From Prorocentrum cordatum (lineage: Eukaryota > Sar > Dinophyceae > Prorocentrales > Prorocentraceae), in the NCBI GenBank assembly GCA_963575745.1, contig CAUYUJ010003414.1:348559-412558 (forward strand): 64,000 bases of DNA, written 5' to 3'. Made by a program: the position numbers and the translations under genes. This document shows positions 44,017-55,064 of this stretch, piece after piece (the first letter of the stretch is position 1; every line of letters begins with the position of its first letter). The notes beneath the pieces are model-generated. The model had not been told where the DNA came from. It saw only the letters and a list, made by a program, of their open reading frames with translations, and ran no database searches.

Positions 44017-46939
44017 CTACGGGGCCATTTGCTCACTCAAGAACTCTTGGAACTCAGACAACGGGCTGTTGGCGCCACGGAACTCGGGGAAGCTGTCAGT
44101 GGCCTGGTCGATCATGATCTTCACGCGGGCCGCGTCGCCATCGCCGGAGCTGGTGCCCAACGGGGACTGGAACAACCCACGCTGGTCTGGATGATGAGGA
44201 AGCCGCTCGGAATGGCGTAGATGACGTTCGCATCGCCGACCATCTTGCGCGCTGAGCTCTTCGATGACTCCACGAGGGTGGCCAAGCTGTCAACGGTGAG
44301 ATGGGTGATGGCGTTGCGCTTCTCGCGGAAGTTCCCGCCAGGGACGCTTGCGCACGGGGTGCCAGCGACGGTCCCAGACCCCTCGACGATGCAGCGGCGC
44401 TCCATCACGCAGTTGCTCGTGGTGAAGATGTTCAAAAGCAACTTGCTTGTGTGGAAGATCTCTGGGTCGTAGATCCGCTTGGCCCAAGGCTCCTCAGGCA
44501 GAGCCAAACGCGAGGTGCACTGATTGCCCAAGCCATTCCTCATAAGCCTTAAGACCTTGTTCAAGTTGGCTAACTGCAAGAAGGGCGCGCTCAAATGAGT
44601 GCAACCTTGCGTCAGCACTTGTTTCTTGCACTCTCTGATGGCAGACTTGACTGCCTGGAGCTTCTTGATCTCTTCATTAACAGGCACGCCCCTGCCGCGT
44701 GGCTCTGGCACGGTGATCGAGGCCGTCCTGATGCCAAGCTTGCTCTCGCAGGCGCTGCTGGACACATTCAGGTTCCTCTCCGCCACCAAGGCCTCGACGA
44801 CGGCGCACATCACAGGACGCTGTCCCAAGCTGTCGTCCTCTGGCGCAGCCCCTTGTTGTTCCGCCGTCCTTCTTTTCTTGGGCTCAGCCTTTGAAAGAAG
44901 TGTCAACTGCCGCTTCGTGCTCGTGATGATGGACCTGGCGTCGTTTGCCTTATCGTGGGCCTTGGTGAGCTTCAGAATTGAAGCCGCTCTCCCTTGCGTG
45001 GCTCTGATATGCTGCACAGTCTCTGCATTCTTCAGCTCGTCGCTGAACTGGTTCATTTCTGTAGCCTTGACGTTCTGGATTACCTGCAAAGCTTCCTCTA
45101 CCTTGGTGTCGACATCATGCTTAGTCTCGAGATGCGTCCCAGTGAGGTTGCCTGCTTCCCCGCCGCACAGCTCCAGGAGAGATTTGATGACCTCAGCTTG
45201 CCCCTTAGAGATATCACCGTTCAAGACTTTCAACTTCTGATCTACAGTGTTGAGGGCGTTCTGGCAGGATGTCCTCTCCAAACCAAGTGTCTGCCTCCTC
45301 CAAGTCGGAGCAGCGGCCTCAGGTGGATCATCAGCTTTGCGCGTTGCCTCCATCAACTCTGCATTCTCCAGGGAGCGCCTGGTCGCCTCCGTCCGCTGCT
45401 GCTGATTTACCTGGAAGGGGGGGGGGGGGGGGCGTCTCAAGCAATGCGTGGACCCTGGCCTGATTGTTCAAGATGCGTCGGTCGATTATGGCCTGCTCCC
45501 CCGCCCAGAAACATTGATTTGGAGATCTAATAAATGCCCGAGGCGAACCTCGCGAGTGAGAGCAGCTCGAAAGACATTCTCGGGCCTCGTCTGCACAGGC
45601 ATGTCACTCGGCTGAACGCTGATGGAGAGACCCGGCGAGCTGTGCGAACCCGCGGTTGAACGAGTCGGTTGAACCGATTGGAACCAGCGGTTGACCATCG
45701 TTTGCCCCCCTGGGTGGAGACTGCAACTTCGATCCACAGATTTCTTGTGGACTCGTCCCCGCCGCCGCCACGCATCTAAGGACACTGGGCGCGCGCGCGA
45801 CATGAATTTTGCACGCTGGAACGTTACTTTGACATCGGGGCCCCGACCCGAGGACCGAAATGACCATGCAATGACCAAGGGATGGAAAGAAATGCTTGTT
45901 TTTGCAATTCGGGCGCTCGTTATCTCGGACCCTTGGAGAGGCAGGCAGACGGCGGCGGAGCATAGCCCGCAGAAGCCATTGAAACTAATTGTGGTCCCCC
46001 TTCAGCGTAGCCTTCCCGCACCGACGCCATCTCGTTTGCATTGCTGATGCCGGCCTGGCGCAGCATCTGTTGCTCCTGCGAGACGCGCGACCTCGTCAAG
46101 CGTTGCGCCCCATCAAAGCGCGGGGTCAGCCACTCGCCCCTCTCGAACCTGCACTCGGCCTGCCTCGACTCAACAATGTCCTCGAACTCGCGCTTCATCA
46201 CGTCGTTGGTCAGAGACCTGTCCTCGAGATAGCGATCACGGGTGTACCTCGGCAGCGGAATGAAATTGTCGATCGTGTCGTCAATCAGCTCCTTTGTGTG
46301 GATCGTCTTCCCAACGTACTGGATGAGCTTAAATCGGAACTTGGTGAACAGACTTTGCCATTTGATGAGCCACGCGGCCTGGTCAGCAGGCTGCGTGCCC
46401 TGCCACCATATCCTCAATTTCGGATTCTGCTTCCACCTCGTAGTCAGCTGACCATGCAAATTTGCACCAGCAGAGCGCCAAAGCTGAGAGCCTTTGGCGA
46501 CGCACTCCCTGCTGCCCTTCTCCTTGAAACACTTCGCGCACTTGAGCGTCTGGGCGTTCGCTATGGAAAGCGCATGAACTCCACTCGCGCCTGCAATCGT
46601 TGGGGGTGGGGGTGGGGTGGGGGGGGGGGGGGGCATTCCCCCAGCCGACAACGCTGCACCCTGCTGCGTCGTAGGCGCAGCTGCCGCGATAGCTCCCAAC
46701 GGTGGCGCCCCTGGCCCTGGACGGCACAATGGCGTGGAGGCCCCGCTGGCAACGGATTGGGCGTAGCCAACTGGAAGCGGAGTCCCAGGATTCCCACCAA
46801 GTGGACTTGACGCCATGGGCCCCCCAAGATGTGCGGGCCGCGCCTTTCCTGGGAACTTTTGAAAGTGAGAGTCCACGAAGGCCGACGCTGGCGGCGGACT
46901 GTCGTCCTGGCTGTCGCCCTGTTGGTGCGGGGACATCAT
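44017..46939 (-). CDS. Coiled-coil-rich protein of unknown function, at least 2 exons
   Basis: Starts at ATG ATG (46939), MMSPHQQGDSQDDSPPP, with a Pro/Ala/Gly-rich first 110 residues containing a poly-Pro stretch. Then come a small Cys cluster (KCAKCFKEKGSREC), a Trp-rich stretch (LRIWWQGTQPADQAAWLIKW) and a charged helical region (NDVMKREFEDIVESRQAECR). The second exon opens at 45410 after a textbook acceptor (poly-C, TTCCAG) with VNQQQRTEATRRSLENAEL and continues as a predominantly helical, coiled-coil-like stretch (EVIKSLLELCGG, VEEALQVIQNVKATEMNQF). Near 44178 one base is off frame; afterwards the coding continues GTSSGDGDAARVKIMIDQAT to a terminal QEFLSEQMAP and TAG at 44017-44019. The first exon's donor was not located; the intron covers part of 45411-45960. 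No family recognised. Confidence 0.6.
45411..45950 (-). other. Intron or spacer between two exons
   Basis: The 3' end is well defined (long C run, CCTTCCAG, exon at 45410). The 5' limit is not: the upstream exon's frame stays open to 45920 and a GTTTCA or GGTCCG donor near 45940-45990 is possible. Nothing else is recognised inside. Confidence 0.45.
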
Positions 46940-49900
46940 CTTGAGGAAAGCACTTCATATGGATGCACCACGGTTTGAGCACAAATGGCCATGGTACGAC
47001 GCGATGTGTGTCGAGGCTGGGGTGGGGCCGCGCTATCTGGGAGCGGGGGGTGGGTGGGCTTCTTGACCGTCTCGAAGCCGTCTGCGGCAGTCGTGGACCC
47101 CGAACGCCGCTACTGCGGCCCAAAAGGCAAACTTCGAGAAAACATGATATGCAAACACACAATGTGTTTCAAGTTTGTCTTGGGGCCCTCCTGAAAAGCC
47201 TGTTGGAGCCCAGGGGGCCTGCAGACAATCGCCCTGGGGCTTCAAATCAATCAACTCTTAGTCTGTGTAAGCCAGATGAAATCCGAAACGAGTCCAGCCA
47301 AACATGGCCGGATACGATTACACATGTAGCTGATAAACTAAATCGCTATGGTCAGTTGGCCCTGGCAATCTAGTTTTTTTGGGCAGCGGAATCGTATGCT
47401 CCTAAAGTTCACGAAATACCATAGGACATCGACTTGGACGAGGTATTCTAGACTAGATAAAACCCTTGCATACACAATGCAAAACACTTGCTGTTTGGTT
47501 TTCCTTTCGATAACATGTTACCTTAAGCTATTAAAGAAAGATGGCGATATGTCGAGCACGATGCTGAAACTAAGATGCGTTCTCACGGCCGGGCTGGCGC
47601 GTCCACGGTTGCGATTGGCTAGGAGCCTTCCATCTCGAGATCATGGAGCATTGCATCAACAGCAGCCTGAGGAGGCACGTTCGCCAAGTGTTCCGACTGA
47701 GTCCCGCGGCATGGGAGATTGCGGTCAAGGTGCCAACGGCGCACCTGAGCACAGAACTCAGCTGGCGACGCGAAGCCCTCAATCATGCGATATTGCATGC
47801 AGCCGTGTTCCAAGCAATTCACCAAGCAACTCCCGCAGCCAAAACAGAAGACTTTGCCAACTGCAAGAAGCAACCGTTGAAATTCCACATGTCGAACAAA
47901 TCAACGATGTGGCACGAGTCGACACGCAATCACTTGAATTGCTTTTTCTTCGAACTCATGGGAATGGCTAGCCAACGGCCCACCCAGCGCTGATTCGCAC
48001 ATTCGAACTTGCGACTCTGCTGGCCCCTTCAAGAGAAACACGTTACTGTGATAGGCAGCCATGCTGTGATCGATCAAAACGGGCGTCGCGCATCGCACGG
48101 CCCTGCATGCGTCCCACCAGCATACGTTATCCAAGGCCGCGTCGGTCAAGCGGTATACTTTGACGCATGCAGCCGCTCCATGGATTTTGGAGTCCTCTGT
48201 GTTGTAAAGCAAGATAGCTGCAGGCAAACAGTTCTTGGCTCTCCGCTTCGCGCGCCCCGATGGACGCGACGAACCAGGGCCCGTCGACCTCGACAACGGA
48301 GCGACCAGCCCAGCCATGAGGAACAACACGCACACGAACAAAACATGCATGGACATTTCGAAAAACGGAAATATGAATGAGGCCAAATGGCTATGGCGGC
48401 AGCTGCGCTGACTACAACGATCGCGAGGTACCCCAAGAAAAACGACGCCCACCGTATAGGTGCACCTGGCGCATGGGAAACATTTCTTACCACAGCCCGC
48501 CCATACTACCCGACCCGCCCATATTTGAACATGACTAGCACCCCGATAATCTAAACTAATGAATCGCCCATGGGCCAACGATATTTGAAAACTATGATTT
48601 TCAAGGGCCTTGCCCCTAGTCTAATGGAGGCCTCATATACTGAGGCGACGCCGCGCTGTGGCACGCGCTTCCTACCTGCGTGACGCTGCGGCGCGAAGGT
48701 CAGGGCGCGCCGAGCGCACTACACTTAGTGGCGCTACGCGCATCCTCCTCTTCATCATCGCGATCATCATCCCTATCATTCCTTTGCTCTTACCATGGTG
48801 CTTGTCGTATTATATCTGCTCATGTACCAAGTGTGCTTTGCGATTCATCCAATTGCTGCTACTGCAACCTCTCGCCGCCCTCATCCTCCGTTCAGTGCCC
48901 TCATTCAATATCCCACCGGGGGGGCTCCAGAGCCCGCGTGGCGAACCCGAGTTCTGGCGACAACGGCCCCTGTCACGTCGGGCGGCCACCAGCTCCCTGG
49001 CCGCTTCAGGCTCTGGGGCGGCCGGCCCCGGCCGGCCCCGGATTTCAGGGCGCCAGTTGGAGGGGGGGAAGGGGGGGCAGGAGGAGGAAGGAAAAACAAC
49101 GGTATCGAGGACGTCGACGGCGTCTGCGATCTTGCTTGACACAAGCCCCGCTCCCAGCATGCACTGCAGCGATGCTTCAGCATTGCTAGGCAATGCCGGG
49201 AATTGGGTTGCTTTCCAAGTTTTTACTAAACTCGCTGATGCTGACGCCGTTTCGGCGCCACCGGGATAGGGGAGAGGGGGGGCAGGGGGAGGGGGTAGGG
49301 GGGCGAGGGGGGGTGGGGGGAGGCCCGGAAGGACGAGGGGGGGCAGAGTAGTTTGACATAGCCGATGCCCCCGAGGAAAACAAGATAACCAGCTGGAGGG
49401 GGGGGGCCTGGAGGGGCGACGGGAAATTGTGACTCGAGCAAACCGTCGGTCGCTCGGGGCGATTCGGGCCACTTGGCGGGGGCTTCTCGCGTGCGAGACG
49501 CACGCCGCCACTCTTGGCGGCGGCGGGGGGGCGGCTGGGATGGGCAAGACAGGGGGGGGGGGGGGTAGGAGGGAATGGGGCGAGCAATGGGATGGATGTT
49601 TGGGATGGGATTCCCAAGGGAGAAGGGAAACGGAATGGGATGAGCAATGAGTCATGAGAACCCAAAGAGGGGCGCAAAGAAGGATGTTTTAGTAAAGAGG
49701 ATGCGTGAGGGCTATGTCTCCTCCGTCTCCTCCGACGCCTTGCCGCGCCGCCTCCGCCCTTCTTCCAAGCCCTCCTCGCCCTCATCATCCCCCTTTGCCT
49801 TCGAATCCGCCTGCCTGGCGCCCTGCTCTATCGCGGGCGGGGCCCTTCCAATGCGCTCGCGGGCCCGGGGGCGCCCCCGCCGCCCCCACCTCCGGGCGGG

Positions 49901-50108
49901 CGGCCGCGCCCCCCCGAGCCCCCCGGGCCCCGGGAGCCCAGGGGGAGGGGGAGGGCGAGGCGGGGGAGGAAAGGAGGAGGAATGGATGGGGTGGGCCGAG
50001 GCGAAGGACTGGAGGCTGGAGAGGGACGGACAGGGGAGGGGGCGCGGGCGTCCACTGCTTCAGCAGAGCCCACCCCATCACCCTTCACAGTACCATTATG
50101 CACGCTGC
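46940..50108. other. 3.2 kb with no convincing gene
   Basis: Contents: ordinary-composition DNA at 47200-48600 and poly-G/poly-C-rich DNA at 49030-49600 and 49730-50060. At 47619-47993 both strands are open over the same bases. The plus frame has a real ATG at 47643 (MEHCINSSLRRHVRQVFRLS, about 116 codons); the minus frame reads VFCFGCGSCLVNCLEHGC. I cannot decide between them, and neither has recognisable motifs. Confidence 0.4.
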
Positions 50109-52919
50109 CTAAGGCGCAGCGGCGCTGACCGAAGTCGCGCAAAGGGCGCGCAAATGCGCCTCGAGAGGTTGCTGCGGTAACCGCGCAACTGGATGCTGGC
50201 AGTGCTCGATGCCGAAGCTATCAATGCCCCTAGACGCAGCGACTTCTGACGCCAGCTCCGCCATGCACTCGTCGTGCCGGGCATCTCGGCACAAGGGGCA
50301 GATGGGCAATTTTTCGCCCTCACGCGTGAGCCCGCGCACAGCGCAACTCGGAGGTGACAGGTCCTTCGCAACACCTTTCGCCAACGCTGTTTCCCACGTG
50401 TCAATCAGTCGGACTATCTCCTCGGGGATGAGTGACAACTCTCGCGTGTCTTTTGGCCTGTGAAAAAACAACTCCAACGCCAGGGCGCGCGGTCTGCCAC
50501 TCGCTCTCGGGCAGGGGGGGCATTCTTAACAAATGGCCACCTCGGGTCCGCAGCGACGCAGCTGCGACGATCCAGCCCCGCCGGCCTCCCCAGCCTCACG
50601 GTAGGATCCTGCCGCGTGATCACCTGGGCAGGCGGCGGGGAAGCAAGCAAACGCAAGAGAAGAAGGAGGGGGAGGAGGCTCCAGGAGGAGGAGGAGGAGA
50701 TAGGAGGAAGAGAGGAGAAGGTGGAAGAAGAGGAAGAGGAGAAGGACGATGAGAGAAGGAGGAGGAGGATGGTCGGGGAGGATTGAGGTGTGGGGGCGAT
50801 GTAGGAGGCACGGGGTGAATGAGGAGGACAGTAAGGCAGTAAGGAGGGGGGGGGGGGCGGCGGAGCGGGCGCTGGCAAGGGGGCTACTTTGGGACCCGGG
50901 GCCCTCCGCCTCCCTCTCTCTTCCCTCCGCACCTCTGCTCCTGCTACTGCCGTTCCTCAGCTGCTCCACCCGCCCCCCTCCCCTCCCTCCTCGGAAATCC
51001 TCGATCCTCGCCATTGCTTTACTGTTCAAGGGCAACAAAACACATGACCCGATGGATGTGCTGACTTACTGACTTACTCAGTGGGCCCAGGTAGGGCGCA
51101 GTGGCCCTGCGCGAACAACAGAGGCTTCGGCCCCGAAGGTTTGTTCGGGGGGTCCAGGGTACCCGCCGCGCCCGATTTGATCCAAGTCCCTGACTGGCCC
51201 CCTGATTGCCGCGAGATCATTCGAGCATCCCTCGCCTTCGCGGCGGCGGGCTTGCCGTCTGCGCCGAGGTGGGCCATTGACATCTCATAAGGAACTCGAA
51301 CAGCAGGCCCGCCGGGTCTGAGATCACGGAGTGCTTTGGCGCACCGACGAAGAATTCCCACAGACTGGATGGCCGACGTCTCCCACGTCATGGCCGCGCG
51401 AACCAACTGCGCGGGCTTGGCTGGAGCGGGCGATGATGATGCAGATGTCGAAGACCCTGAGCCTGGCGACCCGTCAGCAGCGCCACCAACGACCTTACGC
51501 GTCCGAGCAGCAAGCTTGACTTGGTGGAGTAACTCCTCGTCGTGAACGATATCTACATCTGTCTTGTCGTCTGCCGTTTTCTCGAAGTGCTTCCCATCCG
51601 CCGCATCCAGTACCGAGGAGAAGTCGTGATGATCGCACTGCTCTGGATGATGCTACCTTCATGCTTTTTGACGTCCTCCTCCCCTGTCGCTTTCTGGTCG
51701 GCCTCCAACCACTCGTCGACATGTTCTGCGTCCTCGCTCTCTGGCTCATGCTGCTCCGAGAGCTCTGCGCGCAAGGCCTCCATGAGATCTGAGTCGTACT
51801 CATTCTCGGGGTCGGCCTCGATATCGCCACCGTCGCCCCGGGCCAAGTCCCGCGCAAGTTCCCGAGCGCGACGGAGGCAATCATCATCGGGCCGGCCATC
51901 CGGGACATCCGTCAGCGGGGCTGCCGACGACGGCGCGGCACTTGTCTTTTTCTTAAGCTTCCTGCGCTGTAGGGCGGCAATCACAGGGCCGCGCGACTCC
52001 ATGGAAGCGCGTAGCAGAGCTTCACCGTCGACATTCCGCTTCAATTTGTGACGGCTGACCGAAAGCCAAGACTGTTGATCTTTATCGGGCTGTGGTTCAC
52101 CACCTGGCGGATCAGCATGGATGTCCTCGTAGTGCTGAATGAACACGCCGCTGGCTGATATTAGGCTCAGCGGTCTCCGTGGATACACTAAGAACTTTCC
52201 AGCGTCGAATTGTTTAGTGCACGTGCATGTCACCATCATGGAGGCAGAACGGTTTTTCCCCGCAATGTAGTACATAAGGTCGCCATCTTGAATATCAAAG
52301 TCCAAGTCCCCATCAGGGGCAGCCCCCGCGTCTGACGCTCACTCGGTAACCTATTGTCGGAGTAGCTGTACGTGCTTCGATGGAACTTCAGGCTGCAGAT
52401 CAAAGCCCAATCAACAACCATGGGCCTCACGGCCCTCGCAGGCCTCGGCGCAAATACTTTCATGACTCGGAGCAGGTCATTCCTGTCAACGGCTGGAACG
52501 GGATGAGGCACGGACCAACGACCATCTGCTTGGACGATCTCTGTGGCTTGGCTGAAACGGCCCTTAACTTGATCTAAGAGTGCTTCCGCGCGCGGCTTGA
52601 TGGGCCGCCACCGCGCGCTGAGACCTCGGGCGCCGAGGCCGAGAGCCTTCTTTCTGTTAGCCCTCGCAGAGAGCAACTATTAGTCCGATGGTCCTGCTCC
52701 TCTCGTTCAGAACGCGAATGATGGAGTTGCGCTGCTCATGCACGCGGGCGTCACCCCGTGCCTTCGTGCGAAGGAGCATGCATATCCCAAACAGCTCCGT
52801 GCCTATGATTTGTTCCTGAGACGCTGCTAAATCTAAGTCTTCTCTGAACGCGATCCGAGCCTTCCTGGCGTTCACCTCGAGGCCTTCCATTTGCGCAGTC
52901 AAAATGAAATTCGCAACGC
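50109..52919 (-). CDS. 3' part of a multi-exon gene of unknown function
   Basis: Coding-like sequence starts after a TTTCAGCCCCAG acceptor region near 52920: VANFILTAQMEGLEVNARKA, EQIIGTELFGICMLLRTKAR. It continues, with one-base frame changes near 52676, 52335 and 51635, through DRNDLLRVMKVFAPRPARAV, FDIQDGDLMYYIAGKNR, an acidic stretch (ADPENEYDSDLMEALRAELS) and ADGKHFEKTADDKTDVDIV. It reaches a perfect donor, ACTGA|GTAAGT, at 51078. A 620 bp intron leads to acceptor TTGTTTTTTCACAG and the last exon (50457-50109), EPKDTRELSLIPEEIVRLID, with a possible zinc-binding CPLCRDARHDEC, ending in TAG. The splice turns an apparent TAA stop into a Glu codon, which is strong support. It is probably the 3' portion of the gene starting at 57408. 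Family unknown. Confidence 0.6.
50458..51077 (-). other. Predicted 620 bp GT-AG intron
   Basis: Donor GTAAGT at 51077-51072, acceptor CACAG ending at 50458, phase 2. The pieces GA and G form one Glu codon. Without splicing the upstream frame would end after three more bases (TAA). The interior is GGA/CTC-rich (plus 50690-50770). Confidence 0.8.
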
Positions 52920-53601
52920 CTGGGGCTGAAATTATGTTTTATGGTATGGGGCTGGGGCTGAGGTCATTGATCAAAGACTTCCGCGGCACCGAGCAATGAA
53001 TTCGCGGCGAGCCCAGCAAGTGGCGACGAGTCGACGATGGCAGGATTTCTGATGAAAAGACATTCACCAAGACAGCCGGGATTTCTGGTGAAAAACGCTC
53101 GTGGGTGGCACGAGCTTTCATTTAGATATCCTCAGGCTGACGTTGACGATGGTCGCACGGAGTCCCCGGCGGAGAACGAGCCAACCACATGAGGATGTAG
53201 GGGGACCTCGGGGTTCAGGAGTATTGATAGTAGTGCTAGCCGCGGTGAGAGCGGCGTAATAGTGACACTCATGTCACCTTACCACCGCCACCGCCGACAC
53301 ATTCTGAGTCTATCACCTATCACGGGACCACGGGCCCAAGGGGCCATTGTCTACTCAGCGGCTCCACGAATGCAGTGCCCAGAGCCCACCCATGGCCCGC
53401 CCGCCCGCTTTTCCATTGCAGCCGACACAGTGCGACTTCTGATGCTGCCACCTCCTCCCCTCTCGACCACTCCGCCCCTCCGCCGGCGCGCTACCCCGCC
53501 CGCTCTTCCCGCCGCCGTGTCGATATCATTGCTACTGCTACTGCCACTTCCGTCCTACCACTGGCCCTACCACCACCACTTCCACGCGACCACTGGCCCC
53601 G
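52920..53601. other. Probable intron or intergenic spacer
   Basis: No open frame of note. It contains a CCACCGCCACCGCC patch at 53280 and TACTGCTACTGCCACTTCC near 53530. If the flanking coding blocks belong to one gene this is an intron, but I could not find a phase-consistent canonical donor. Confidence 0.4.
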
Positions 53602-54752
53602 CTACCCTACAAGGCGTTTCAAAATCCAGGCCGACGTGCCCACGACATCCAGAACGCGACGCTTGTAGCCCGCGACCTGCAAGCTAGCCACGTCCACGGC
53701 CAACTCTCTAAGTCTGATGTCGGCGATGTCCCGCGCCCACTCGGCCACGAAGAGCATCTCTGAGAGGTCGTCGAAAATGCCTTGCCCTTTGCCGCGGACG
53801 AGTTGGCACAGCGGCGACCCTTCCACATCCAGCTGGGACGTGGGGCACCTTCTTGGTCATGAGAGCCATGTGGTGCTGAAGGGGCTCGTTCGCCACGATC
53901 GCGACTGGCAACATGTCCCAGAAGAAAGTTTCACCCATGAGCATCGCGACAAACTTGCGCCACTTCCCCATCTTTTCTGCGTAGGTACGTGTCTCGTCGA
54001 TTTTGAAGTCTGCCGCGGGGTCTGTGCTCGCATCGGCAATTGGTTTGTTTTTGCTGTTTTGATTCTTTCTTCCCCAGGGCTGCTGCCATGACTGCGTGCA
54101 GTTCCTTGGGGCACCTATGGGGAGTACATGTGGTCTTGTGGGCGCTGCCCCATCGCCCAGCCACGCGCTGTTCTGGCAATCTTGAGGCATGCTGGAGGGC
54201 AGCCAACGATCCGAACTTGTCCAAAGAGATGTCGAAGATAGATCCACCTGCATCTCGCCACACGTTGGTCACCTTTGCCAAGGAGGAAGAAAAGGAAGTG
54301 AACTGCATATCATGCCGTTCCAGTAAAGCATCTATCCCAAAGGGGCGCCCGCTTTATAATTAGTTGAAAAACGTGTAAATAACCATTGCCCGCTATGTGA
54401 AGCATCTTCGGGTCACCAGCAGCCTCCTTCAAGAACATGTGTTTGACTCTCTCCTGGTTGGGCCCGCTGTCTGCTGTGAACGCGTGCGCACTAAACGAAC
54501 GCGTCGACGAAGACTGCTTCGTTTCGATCCAATGCAATGGGCACCCCGCTGACCTCAGCTGTTTGATGATCAGGGCCATTGTGGCTTCGGACGTGCCGTC
54601 CTCCACTTCCTGCAAATCGCTGAAAACCTCGCGGGGGCTGCTGACCTCAGAGAAACGTGTCTGCGTCAACGCCGCGTGGTTCTCTAAGTGCGTGCTTTCG
54701 AGTTCCAGCGCCTGCAGTTTGGCCCCTCGCCACATGCCAGGGTTGGTCGCGT
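53602..54752 (-). CDS. Middle coding blocks of the same unknown gene, or a separate gene
   Basis: An acceptor with a good pyrimidine tract (TTTTCTTTCGGTGCAG) precedes 54752. Coding reads TNPGMWRGAKLQALELESTH, EVEDGTSEATMALIIKQLRS, HMFLKEAAGDPKMLHIAGN. A frame change around 54270-54390, perhaps a short intron ending CTTGGCAAAG, leads to VTNVWRDAGGSIFDISLDKF. Another shift near 54060 leads to PAADFKIDETRTYAEKMGKW and RKFVAMLMGETFFWDMLPVA, and one near 53835 to QLVRGKGQGIFDDLSEMLFV and LAVDVASLQVAGYKRRVLDV. The frame stops at 53602-53604. The amphipathic helical character resembles the flanking blocks. I do not recognise the protein. Confidence 0.5.
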
Positions 54753-55064
54753 CTGCACCGAAAGAAAACAGCTGATAGCTCCACGGTCGAGCTCCCATCT
54801 CGCGTGGAACTGAAGGATACGTTTCATTACTCAATTGACTCAATTGCCGCGCTCAGGCGCGCAGGCAGAGACAGGGACCCCCTCGTACTCGCGCTCTGCC
54901 CGGGCCCCGCTTCCCACGCATTCGCAGGGGATTCATGCGACAACGCAATGATAATGCAATTGCATGATAGCAAAGCATAGAGTCCCAAGAAGTAGAAAGG
55001 AACGACCCAGTCAGGCCACCTGGGGCCCTGGGATCCCCGCCCTCATCCAGGAAGTCAGAAACTC
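54753..55064 (-). other. Candidate GA-AG intron
   Basis: Upstream coding ends LMFR followed by TGA. If the T is the last exon base, the intron starts GAGTTT and ends TCGGTGCAG, phase 1, giving a Tyr codon and joining LMFR to YATNPGMWRG. GA donors are known in dinoflagellates; there is no independent proof here. The alternative is that TGA at 55063-55065 is a genuine stop and 54752 starts an exon of another gene. Confidence 0.4.

Noticed and set aside
46915-46940. Third spliced-leader relic before the ATG at 46939 (CTTTCCTCAAGATG)
   Set aside because: Only the last six leader bases match well; that is expected by chance.
47643-47993. Plus-strand gene of about 116 codons
   Set aside because: A real ATG and open frame exist, but the opposite strand is equally open, no motif is recognisable, and every better-supported gene here is on the minus strand. 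Left as undecided in the region entry.
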